Assembly (NCBI GenBank): GCA_023474155.1
Contig: JAMCYJ010000036.1
Span: forward strand, 1-6,017
Length of the DNA: 6,017 nt
Source: Candidatus Martarchaeota archaeon
Lineage (GTDB): Archaea; Micrarchaeota; Micrarchaeia; Micrarchaeales; Micrarchaeaceae
Reading direction: 5' to 3'
A model generated the notes under the pieces. It was not told where the DNA came from. It made no database searches and saw only the letters and a list, made by a program, of their open reading frames with translations. Made by a program: the position numbers and the translations under genes. Each line of letters begins with the position of its first letter. Position 1 is the first letter of the stretch. Shown one piece after another: positions 1-5,021 of this stretch.

Positions 1-19
1 GAAGCACACAGGATATTGC

Positions 20-1327
20 TCATGCTTCATATTCCTGGTTGAGCTGAGGAATCGTCACATTGTACTTGTCCTTCAGCTTTGCCTGGAACTGCTGCATTTT
101 GGTGATTTCGCCGTGGACCAGAAATATATTCTTAAGGCCTCTTATTTTGGAAATCATCATCTCCAGCTGCCTCCTGTCGGCGTGCGCTGAAATGCGGTAT
201 GTCTCTACGCTAAGGCGTATATCCACAGGGGCATTGTTTATCGTGACCCTGGACGCGCCGTCCTGAAGATCCCTGCCCATCGTGCCCTGCGCCTGGTATC
301 CTACAAGGATAAGCTTATTCTCTTTCTTGCCTGCGAGCCTCGAGAGATAGAACATTACAGGGCCCCCTGAAAGCATTCCACTGGTCGTGACAATCATGCA
401 TGGCTCCTGGCTCGCTATTATTTCCGTCCTTGTCTTCCTCTCGACAATCTTGAAGTTCTTGCTCTTGAACGGATCGTAGTCGCTCATCAATATCCTGCTC
501 TGGAGTTCCTTCCTGCAGAAAATCACATTATGCCTGTATATGCGCATGACCTTGCTTATCATCCCATCTACATATATCGGTATCTTTTGCATGGCACCAG
601 AGTTTATGTAGTCATCTAGGAAAAAAAGTATTTCCTGCGCCCTGCCTACAGCAAAGCTGGGTATTATTATCTTCGAATCAGTCTTCGCAGACTCATTGAT
701 CGAATTGAGCATATCCTTTGCAACTTTTTTCTCGTCTGGGAATATGTCATTATCCCCGCCATACGTCGTCTCTGTTATAAGCGTTGTCGCCTGCAGGTTC
801 TTAATGTCTGCACCATTTAAAAGCCTTGTTTTAAGCAGGTTCACATCTCCTGTATAGAGTATGGTATCTTTGCCATCGCTCACGCTTATCAATGCACTTC
901 CGAGTATATGGCCTGCAGGAATCATCTTTATTGTTAAATCCCTGAACTTGAACTCTTTTTTGTAGTCTATTATCCTGAACTTTGCATTCAGCGAATTTAG
1001 GATGTTCTTGTCGAAATTGAGATCAGAATTGATTTTGAGATAGTCGCTCAGCAAGACGTTTATCAGTTCGATCGTTGGCTTTGTCGCAAAGATGTTGTTC
1101 TGGTAATGCTTCGCGTAGAGAAACGGTAGAAAGCCCATATGGTCTATGTGGGCGTGGGAGATGAATATCGCATCTACCTGCCTTATCTCCTCGTCGTCTA
1201 TGAGAGGATACTCCTCTCTTTTTCCTAGTTTTATTCCGCTATCGAGCAGGATTTTTGTCCTGTCTGTAGAAATCATGATGCAGCTCCTTCCAACTTCCTG
1301 TGCTGCTCCAAAAAATTTAATTTTCAT
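20..1327 (-). CDS. aCPSF2-type beta-CASP metallo-beta-lactamase ribonuclease
   Basis: A 435-residue zinc-dependent RNase expected to act in the cytoplasm on RNA 3'-end processing or decay. Metallo-beta-lactamase motifs seen: HAHIDH (H58, H60, D62, H63), H140 in AGHILGS, and D161 in YTGD. Beta-CASP motifs seen: motif A E186 (TETTYG), motif B H382 (SAHAD) and motif C H405 (VHGE). GRAQE (228-232), TSGMLSGGP (315-323) and GYQAQGTMGRDL (343-354) are also typical of the CPSF73/Ysh1-like branch. All metal ligands are present, so it should be catalytically active. The N-terminus MKIKFFGAAQEVGRS begins directly with the first beta strand and there are no N-terminal KH domains. That separates it from aCPSF1, the roughly 630-residue archaeal termination nuclease, and length and motifs fit aCPSF2. 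The ATG start is supported by this family-typical N-terminus and a TATA-like box just upstream. It is separated from the coiled-coil gene by 148 bases and probably has its own promoter. aRNase J is a less likely alternative. Confidence 0.93.
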   Translation of the reverse strand: MKIKFFGAAQEVGRSCIMISTDRTKILLDSGIKLGKREEYPLIDDEEIRQVDAIFISHAHIDHMGFLPFLYAKHYQNNIFATKPTIELINVLLSDYLKINSDLNFDKNILNSLNAKFRIIDYKKEFKFRDLTIKMIPAGHILGSALISVSDGKDTILYTGDVNLLKTRLLNGADIKNLQATTLITETTYGGDNDIFPDEKKVAKDMLNSINESAKTDSKIIIPSFAVGRAQEILFFLDDYINSGAMQKIPIYVDGMISKVMRIYRHNVIFCRKELQSRILMSDYDPFKSKNFKIVERKTRTEIIASQEPCMIVTTSGMLSGGPVMFYLSRLAGKKENKLILVGYQAQGTMGRDLQDGASRVTINNAPVDIRLSVETYRISAHADRRQLEMMISKIRGLKNIFLVHGEITKMQQFQAKLKDKYNVTIPQLNQEYEA

Positions 1328-1370
1328 ATTTACATCTATTAATTAATGACTTATGCATTTATATTTTTAT
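1328..1370 (-). promoter_or_regulatory. Probable promoter of the aCPSF2 gene (TATA-like box, short leader)
   Basis: On the minus strand AAAAATATAAA (plus positions 1358-1368) is centred about 35 bases before the ATG at 1327. Archaeal transcription usually starts about 25 bases downstream of the TATA box, which would leave a leader of roughly 10 bases. No Shine-Dalgarno sequence is visible, which suits a near-leaderless mRNA. This is a pattern match in A+T-rich DNA, so the call is moderate. Confidence 0.4.
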
Positions 1371-1388
1371 TGTTTATGCGGCCTTACG

Positions 1389-1439
1389 GCGCTATGCGCT
1401 ATTATATTATTATTGTACACGTATATACCGCGCATCGCG
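1389..1439. repeat. Pair of GC-rich inverted repeats flanking an AT core
   Basis: Two perfect short inverted repeats lie in the spacer between the coiled-coil and aCPSF2 genes: GCGC-TAT-GCGC at 1389-1399 and CGCG-CAT-CGCG at 1429-1439. Between them is an almost pure A+T core with the 8-base palindrome GTATATAC at 1421-1428. A further GCC-TTAC-GGC is at 1381-1390. The spacer from 1376 to 1475 is much richer in G+C than the other spacers here. Four-base stems with three-base loops are weak alone. They may be RNA hairpins in the 3' UTR of the coiled-coil mRNA, a protein-binding site, or chance. Confidence 0.35.
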
Positions 1440-1475
1440 TGCATGCCTGCCGCCGATACTTGCTATGGCCGCTTG

Positions 1476-2234
1476 CTACTGCTTGCTGGCCTTTGGCTTC
1501 TTTATGACAACGATATCCTCGATGCTGAAATTCGGGGTTTCCTTTACCTCATATTTCCTATTGTCCTCGCCGTGGCCGCGCTCTCTATACTGCCTTTCCC
1601 TGTGCTGGTACTCGCCTGGCTTTCTGCCTGACCTGCTCAACGCCCTTAGCTTTGAAAAATAGTCGTCAAGTTTAAGGTCTATCGCAGAGATCTTTTCATT
1701 AAGATCCGAGACGCTCGCCTGGTACTGCACTATATCCTTTTCAACAAGCTCCAACTTCCTCTTCATTCTTACAAATTTCATCGATTTTGAGAGCTCTTCA
1801 TTGACCTCGTTCACCTTCCTTACAATGTCCTTCTCCTCCTTCAGCGAAAGAGGTGATGTGGAAATCTTGAACTCCAGCCTGTTCTTAAGCCTTTTTAGGT
1901 ATGAAATTTTCTTGAAGTCCGTCGTATCCTGGGTCTCGTTGAGAAGCTTTGTTATCCCTACCTTTTCGCTCTCCTTATAGTAAAGCCTGTATTTGTTTTC
2001 CTTTATCTGTTTTATCAGGTCGTTTCTCTGCTGCCTAAGGCCGTTTATCACTTCCCTCAGCTTTTCCAGCTCTTCCTCCTTCGGATTTTTCGGCGCCTGC
2101 TGCTTCGCGGCGTTCTCTTGCGCATTCGCTGTTTCTTCCTTTTTAGGATCCCTGCCTGCATCAGGTGCTTCTGCGGTTTGCGCATTTTTATTTTCCTGCG
2201 CTGCGGTCTCATTGGGCTCTACCGCCCTGCTCAT
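1476..2234 (-). CDS. Archaeal coiled-coil protein, COG1340-like
   Basis: A 252-residue soluble protein with no signal peptide or membrane segment. Residues 1-52 are a low-complexity, probably disordered stretch rich in A, N, E, K, Q and P. Residues about 53-92 form a charged helix. Residues about 110-150 hold a helix pair including RLKNRLEFKISTSPLSLKEE, which resembles the conserved R-x2-LE-(W/F)-x2-(Q/S)TS-x-L-(S/T)-x-EEE region of the archaeal COG1340 coiled-coil family. Residues 153-197 form a third helix. Residues 200-230 are R/E/G/H-rich and probably disordered. The protein ends with NFSIEDIVVIKKPKASKQ, a short hydrophobic motif with a basic tail. COG1340 proteins have no established biochemical role; some are mislabelled phosphoserine phosphatase, and no HAD motif (DxDxT/V) is present. 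The ATG at 2234 is the first possible start after an in-frame TAA; no clear Shine-Dalgarno is seen. It ends with TAG. Family assignment is by pattern recognition, so the function is left open. Confidence 0.8.
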   Translation of the reverse strand: MSRAVEPNETAAQENKNAQTAEAPDAGRDPKKEETANAQENAAKQQAPKNPKEEELEKLREVINGLRQQRNDLIKQIKENKYRLYYKESEKVGITKLLNETQDTTDFKKISYLKRLKNRLEFKISTSPLSLKEEKDIVRKVNEVNEELSKSMKFVRMKRKLELVEKDIVQYQASVSDLNEKISAIDLKLDDYFSKLRALSRSGRKPGEYQHRERQYRERGHGEDNRKYEVKETPNFSIEDIVVIKKPKASKQ

Positions 2235-2256
2235 GTTGTCTTCGGCCTTCTTGTTA

Positions 2257-2268
2257 TCTTCAGTTATT
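2257..2268 (-). promoter_or_regulatory. TATA-like box near the coiled-coil gene start
   Basis: On the minus strand GATTAAATAACT lies about 30 bases before the ATG at 2234, giving a predicted transcription start about 5-10 bases before that ATG. It competes with a better TATA match further upstream at 2428-2435, which would give a leader of about 170 bases. In A+T-rich DNA such matches are common. Confidence 0.25.
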
Positions 2269-2427
2269 TAATCGCCCTTGCCTTTGGCTTGTTGTCAATC
2301 TTTCAATTGGAGTAATGATTTTACGCATCAACCATTAATCTGCATTTGCTCATGTTCTGGTTTGTTTTTTGCCTCATTTGCTGGTTGCGCATTTGCATAC
2401 GCCGCCTGAAATAAGATCTCTTCGAAA

Positions 2428-2435
2428 TTATAAAA
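2428..2435 (-). promoter_or_regulatory. TATA-like box TTTTATAA upstream of the coiled-coil gene
   Basis: Read on the minus strand the element is CCG-TTTTATAA, a good archaeal TATA-box match, placed at the end of the T-rich tract that may close the preceding transcript. Predicted transcription would begin near 2405. That is seven or so bases before an ATG at 2398 that opens a 25-codon frame, and about 170 bases before the coiled-coil start. It may drive the coiled-coil gene with a long leader or a separate small transcript. Confidence 0.3.
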
Positions 2436-2438
2436 CGG

Positions 2439-2514
2439 AAACCTCTAAATCATAAATTATAAAATATAAACTTAAAATATAAACTACAAAATAAAAATAT
2501 AAAAACATAAACAA
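2439..2514 (-). terminator. T-rich tract, probable oligo(T) terminator region
   Basis: On the plus strand these 76 bases contain no G at all. On the minus strand, the direction of transcription, the tract is T-rich with repeated runs such as TTTTTATATTTTTATTTT and TTTATATTTTAAG. Archaeal RNA polymerase terminates at oligo(T) runs on the non-template strand without needing a hairpin. The position, after the glycosyltransferase gene and before the coiled-coil gene, fits termination of the rpl30-rpl15-glycosyltransferase transcript. Imperfect repeats of AAAATATAAAC on the plus strand suggest local slippage. Confidence 0.35.
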
Positions 2515-2756
2515 GAATTGCACGGACTTTAGTTGCATGCTGCCCTGATCAAAACCATTGAAAATAATAGTTTTATTTATTTACTTATTCCTTTTTAATA
2601 CTTGTTATTTAATCCTTATCCTATTCGACGGATAGAAGTTATAGCAAAACCAGATTATAATAACTATTATCCATTGATAAAGTGCTGTTTTGCTTTTCAG
2701 GGCTGCTATAATTACTGGATAAAATCAAATAAACAGATGAAATGGGTTTAATTATT

Positions 2757-2834
2757 AATTATTATCAATTATTATCTGTCAATTATTATCTGTCAATTAT
2801 TATCTGTCAATTATTATCTGTCAATTATTATCTG
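2757..2834. repeat. 14-bp tandem repeat, about 5.6 copies
   Basis: The unit AATTATTATCTGTC occurs as four exact full copies (2767-2780, 2781-2794, 2795-2808, 2809-2822). A truncated copy AATTATTATC (2757-2766) and a final copy AATTATTATCTG (2823-2834) flank them. The last copy lies inside the glycosyltransferase gene and encodes its final residues and stop (ADNN then TGA at 2821-2823). The other copies follow the stop and repeat the GATAATAATTGACA end of the gene. The unit is not a multiple of three. Replication slippage is the simplest origin. Confidence 0.95.
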
Positions 2835-3981
2835 CAATAACTTTTTTATATACGCTGATTAATTTATCCGTCATTTTCTCGACAGAATAATTGCGCGCTG
2901 TTTCCACAGTATATTTATAGCGCTTTGTGTTATTTAATACTTTTCTTATTTTCCCGGCGCAGCTTTTGTAGTCATTCGGCGCGAATAGCTCGCCGTTTTT
3001 CCCATTTTTTATTATGTCCTTGAGCGCGAACTTGCTTGCGCCGACGACCGGCTTCCCGCATGCCATTGCCTCGAGCGCTACAAGGCCCTGGGTTTCGAAT
3101 GTCGAGGGGATGCAGAACAGGTCGCTTGCCGCGTAATATCTGCCAAGATCTCTGTGCGTGACGAATCCGACAAACCTGAACCTATCCTGCAGCCCGCTCT
3201 TTTCAACCATCTCTTTATAATACTCTCCTGCAGGGCCGTCGCCGACAACGACAAACTTTATACTGCTGTCCAAGATTTTTGCGGCCCTTATCAATATCTC
3301 AAGCTTCTTTTCTCTGCTCAGCCTGCCTACGTAAAGCACGATTTTGTCCTGCCTGCCTTGGAATAGCTTGCGCCTGAGACTTCCGCCACGCACCCCTGCA
3401 TTGAAATAATTCTGGTTAAGCCCGTTGGGTACCACATGCACCTTGCTTCTGATTCCGTGCTTCTGCAGCATGCGCCTTATGGAATCGCTCGGCACGATTA
3501 TATTGCTTGTGCTGTTGTAGAAAAACCTTGTGTATTTCCATGAATACCTGAAAAACAGATTTTTTATGTACTTGTTCTTAGGCGCGTATTCCTTCAATAT
3601 TGACTTGTCCATGAAGAGGGTATGAAAACTCGAGACGACGGGAATCCTGCTCAGTTTTGCGGATACGATACCTGAAAGCCCCATTGTAAAAGGAGTCTGC
3701 ACGTGTATTATATCCGGATTAATCCTATAAAGCCTCAGCGAGCTGAGGAAAGGGAACAGCGCGAGATTGTATTGAGGGTAATTCTTGAATTTTATGCCTT
3801 TTATGACAATCACGTTTTTGTTCCTCGACTTGAACCTTGTGGCGCTGTCGCCGCTCGTGAATATATATACCTTATGGCCTCTCCGCTTGAGCTCCGCGCT
3901 AAAATTTACTATGGACGTGACAACGCCGTCGACTGCAGGAATATAGGAATCTGTGTAAAAAACTATTGTCAATGGTTTCAA
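2821..3981 (-). CDS. GT4-family glycosyltransferase
   Basis: A 386-residue GT-B fold, retaining glycosyltransferase that moves a sugar from a nucleotide-sugar donor, probably at the inner face of the membrane. The N-terminal acceptor domain starts MKPLTIVFYTDSYIPAVDGVV, the usual GT4 opening with the glycine loop D18-G19. H120 (SSFHT) and VPSDSI (163-168) follow. The linker VPNGLN (184-189) leads to the donor domain with VGRLSREKKLE (218-228, including R220 and K225), GDGP (247-250) and the EX7E motif E296-E304 in FETQGLVALEAMACGKPVVG. The ETQGL form resembles diacylglycerol glucosyltransferases and related glycolipid enzymes, but the acceptor cannot be read from sequence. The length is normal and no membrane helix is seen. 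The start is TTG: no ATG or GTG lies in frame upstream, and a GGTG Shine-Dalgarno sits 5 bases before it. It lies 93 bases after rpl15, where secY is expected in many archaea. The C-terminus ends in a tandem repeat. Confidence 0.93.
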   Translation of the reverse strand: MKPLTIVFYTDSYIPAVDGVVTSIVNFSAELKRRGHKVYIFTSGDSATRFKSRNKNVIVIKGIKFKNYPQYNLALFPFLSSLRLYRINPDIIHVQTPFTMGLSGIVSAKLSRIPVVSSFHTLFMDKSILKEYAPKNKYIKNLFFRYSWKYTRFFYNSTSNIIVPSDSIRRMLQKHGIRSKVHVVPNGLNQNYFNAGVRGGSLRRKLFQGRQDKIVLYVGRLSREKKLEILIRAAKILDSSIKFVVVGDGPAGEYYKEMVEKSGLQDRFRFVGFVTHRDLGRYYAASDLFCIPSTFETQGLVALEAMACGKPVVGASKFALKDIIKNGKNGELFAPNDYKSCAGKIRKVLNNTKRYKYTVETARNYSVEKMTDKLISVYKKVIADNN

Positions 3982-3986
3982 ATCAG

Positions 3987-3990
3987 CACC
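3987..3990 (-). promoter_or_regulatory. Shine-Dalgarno GGTG before the TTG start
   Basis: On the minus strand GGTG-CTGAT-TTG places a GGTG core, complementary to the archaeal 16S rRNA 3' end (CACC), five bases before the TTG at 3981. The next in-frame TTG is at codon 4, and the first in-frame ATG is codon 100, far into the acceptor domain. This site therefore decides the start. It is the clearest ribosome binding site in the window. Confidence 0.55.
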
Positions 3991-4074
3991 ATAATTAGCC
4001 TGTGGATAAAAGAAAGAGATTGGAAAGGCATTTGAAAAAGCAAATTGCAGCTTAAGATCATGGATCGAGGCCTG

Positions 4075-4473
4075 CTAAACAATTATTGCCTGGCCTCCTG
4101 CCGCCTTTATTTTGTCCTCTGCCTTCTTTGAAAACTTTGACGCCTTAATTGTCACAGGCCTGGAAAGATTTCCATTACTGAGGATCTTAAAGCCTGGAAA
4201 ATCGAGCTCTGGCTTACCCTCGTCCATTCTGCTTATCTGCGCGAGCGTAACATAGTCGAAGGCCTTCCTGTTCGGATTGACAAACCCCTTCGGCCTGCCT
4301 ATCAGCTCGGGCGCCTTCGCAGTATACCATGTAAAACTGTGTTTTTTGCCGCCGTTTCCAACGCCTCCTCTGTCGCCGGCGCCCCTGCCGTTCTTTATAT
4401 TACCTCTGCCCCATCTCCTTGCTCCAAGGTGCTTTCTTGATTTTTTATCTTTTCTTACTACCATTTTAATCAT
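4075..4473 (-). CDS. rpl15: Large ribosomal subunit protein uL15 (archaeal L15)
   Basis: Structural protein of the 50S subunit that binds 23S rRNA. The 132-residue length fits short archaeal L15 proteins. The basic glycine-rich N-terminal extension (RRWGRGNIKNGRGAGDRGGVG, about 19-39) is the rRNA-penetrating tail. KKHSFTWYTA (43-52) and GRPKGFVNP (59-67) follow the archaeal layout. The C-terminal globular part has FKILSNGNLSRPVTIKASKF, then SKKAEDKIKAAGG, matching the family signature (G-x-L-x2-P-x-T-(I/V)-KA-x2-FS-x2-A-x2-KI-x-AAGG). There are two ATG candidates three codons apart, 4473 and 4464. The second gives MVVRKDKKSRK, closer to typical archaeal L15 N-termini, so the true start may be 4464. 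No Shine-Dalgarno is visible for either. It follows rpl30 by 99 bases and ends with TAG. secY does not follow, which is unusual for archaea. Confidence 0.96.
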   Translation of the reverse strand: MIKMVVRKDKKSRKHLGARRWGRGNIKNGRGAGDRGGVGNGGKKHSFTWYTAKAPELIGRPKGFVNPNRKAFDYVTLAQISRMDEGKPELDFPGFKILSNGNLSRPVTIKASKFSKKAEDKIKAAGGQAIIV

Positions 4474-4487
4474 TCATAAAGTTATAT

Positions 4488-4520
4488 TCTGTTAAATCTG
4501 TTAAAATTAAATCTGTTAAA
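4488..4520. repeat. Three direct copies of TCTGTTAAA in the rpl30-rpl15 spacer
   Basis: The 9-mer TCTGTTAAA occurs exactly at 4488-4496, 4497-4505 and 4512-4520; the first two abut and the third follows after six bases. On the transcribed strand it reads TTTAACAGA. The array covers the region where an rpl15 promoter would be expected: ATTTAATTTTAA, centred near 4507, is about 34 bases before the ATG at 4473. It may be an operator, duplicated promoter sequence, or slippage. Confidence 0.8.
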
Positions 4521-4572
4521 TCCGATGCTGCTTAATAGGTTTAATTTGGCAGTTGGATTTTTATCTTTGAGG

Positions 4573-4986
4573 TTATACCATCCTGTTAATTAAATCATTT
4601 ATGTGCTCGCCCATATACCCGAGTGAGCCGCCCTGCTTGAAATTAAGCTTTGTGCTCTTGAATCCGTGCCTTGGCGGATGCAGCCTGAACACTGCCTTTA
4701 GCGTATTTATATCTGCCTTGTTTGCAAGGATATCCTCAGCGCTTTGCTTTATCTCGTTCTTCGCAAGCAAAGCTGCAAGATTCTCCTTGTTTATCTCTCC
4801 ATATGCGACGTAGTTTTCGCACTGCTTTATCATGCCGAAATATGAGTCAGTCACGTTTAGCAGCACGCAGTTGTTTACATAGTTAAGATTCAGCCTTTTC
4901 ATTGTCTCTTTTATGTTTGCCCTGACATTTACTCGGCCCCTTATCCTTACCACTGCAATGAGCTTGTTATTTAGGGTATTATTCAT
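4573..4986 (-). CDS. rpl30: Large ribosomal subunit protein uL30 (archaeal L30/L7-like)
   Basis: Structural protein of the 50S subunit. The 137-residue product is of the long archaeal/eukaryotic type (bacterial L30 has about 60 residues). IAVVRIRGRVNVR (residues 10-22) is the conserved first strand and turn. IKETMKRLNLNYVNNCVLL continues the L30 core. The C-terminal extension carries FRLHPPRHGFK (100-110) and GGSLGYMGEHINDLINRM (119-136), matching the archaeal pattern (RLHPPRxGF ... GGxLGYRGExINxLIxRM). The frame extends three codons further to a GTG at 4995. ATG at 4986 is preferred because it is the stronger codon and a TATA-like element lies about 27 bases upstream, compatible with a leaderless mRNA. 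rpl15 follows directly, as in the archaeal spc-type operon. rpsE, usually upstream, is missing and an unrelated gene lies there. Confidence 0.95.
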   Translation of the reverse strand: MNNTLNNKLIAVVRIRGRVNVRANIKETMKRLNLNYVNNCVLLNVTDSYFGMIKQCENYVAYGEINKENLAALLAKNEIKQSAEDILANKADINTLKAVFRLHPPRHGFKSTKLNFKQGGSLGYMGEHINDLINRMV

Positions 4987-4997
4987 AATAAACACGA

Positions 4998-5018
4998 TAT
5001 TTTAAAAATAATTTAAGA
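4998..5018 (-). promoter_or_regulatory. Candidate rpl30 promoter (TATA-like boxes)
   Basis: Minus-strand CTTAAATTAT (plus 5009-5018) is centred about 27 bases before the ATG at 4986, the spacing expected for a leaderless archaeal start. A second match, TATTTTTAAAATA (4998-5010), is too close to the ATG to serve that start. The whole area is A+T rich, so the match has limited weight. A promoter here is expected because the upstream gene is unrelated and more than 300 bases away. Confidence 0.3.
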
Positions 5019-5021
5019 TAA

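Larger units (their letters stand above)
2235..2820. other. 586-base gene-poor spacer
   Basis: No supported gene was found on either strand. From low to high coordinates it holds coding-like sequence with three in-frame stops (2235-2441), a G-free tract (2439-2514), featureless A+T-rich sequence (about 2515-2750), and the 14-bp tandem repeat entering the glycosyltransferase gene (2757-2834). One A+T inverted repeat, ATAAT-AACT-ATTAT, lies within about 2657-2670. No tRNA-like fold or transposase fragment was recognised. Confidence 0.6.

Noticed and set aside
60..266. Plus-strand 68-codon frame opposite the aCPSF2 C-terminus.
   Set aside because: Antisense to conserved beta-CASP motifs B and C; no independent support.
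20..1327. aCPSF1 (KH-domain termination nuclease) or archaeal RNase J.
   Set aside because: No N-terminal KH region is present and the protein begins at the metallo-beta-lactamase fold, excluding aCPSF1. The TETTYG, SAHAD and VHGE set and the overall N-terminus fit aCPSF2 better than RNase J.
1353..1631. Plus-strand 92-codon frame with several hydrophobic stretches, looking like a small membrane protein.
   Set aside because: Its second half is antisense to the coiled-coil gene; hydrophobicity is the usual shadow of a charged helix on the other strand. The first half lies in the hairpin-containing spacer, and no promoter or family match is seen.
1476..2234. Phosphoserine phosphatase, a label sometimes attached to COG1340-like proteins.
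   Set aside because: There is no HAD catalytic motif; the sequence is helical and low-complexity throughout.
1993..2315. Two plus-strand frames (1993-2271 and 2118-2315) rich in F, S, C and A.
   Set aside because: Both are shadows of the disordered and coiled-coil N-terminal half of the minus-strand gene; low complexity and no recognisable motif.
2235..2441. TGA recoding to join the upstream coding-like sequence to the coiled-coil gene.
   Set aside because: TGA serves as the stop for the aCPSF2, glycosyltransferase and right-edge genes, and a TAA also interrupts the frame.
2615..2640. TATCC-TATTCGAC-GGATA considered as a tRNA T-arm.
   Set aside because: The loop is eight bases rather than seven, and no acceptor, D or anticodon arm can be placed around it.
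2757..2834. Repeat array considered as a CRISPR array.
   Set aside because: The units are 14 bases and directly abutting with no spacers, and no cas gene is nearby.
3703..4035. Plus-strand 110-codon frame opposite the glycosyltransferase N-terminus.
   Set aside because: It overlaps a gene with a full set of GT4 motifs on the minus strand, and its translation has no recognisable domain.
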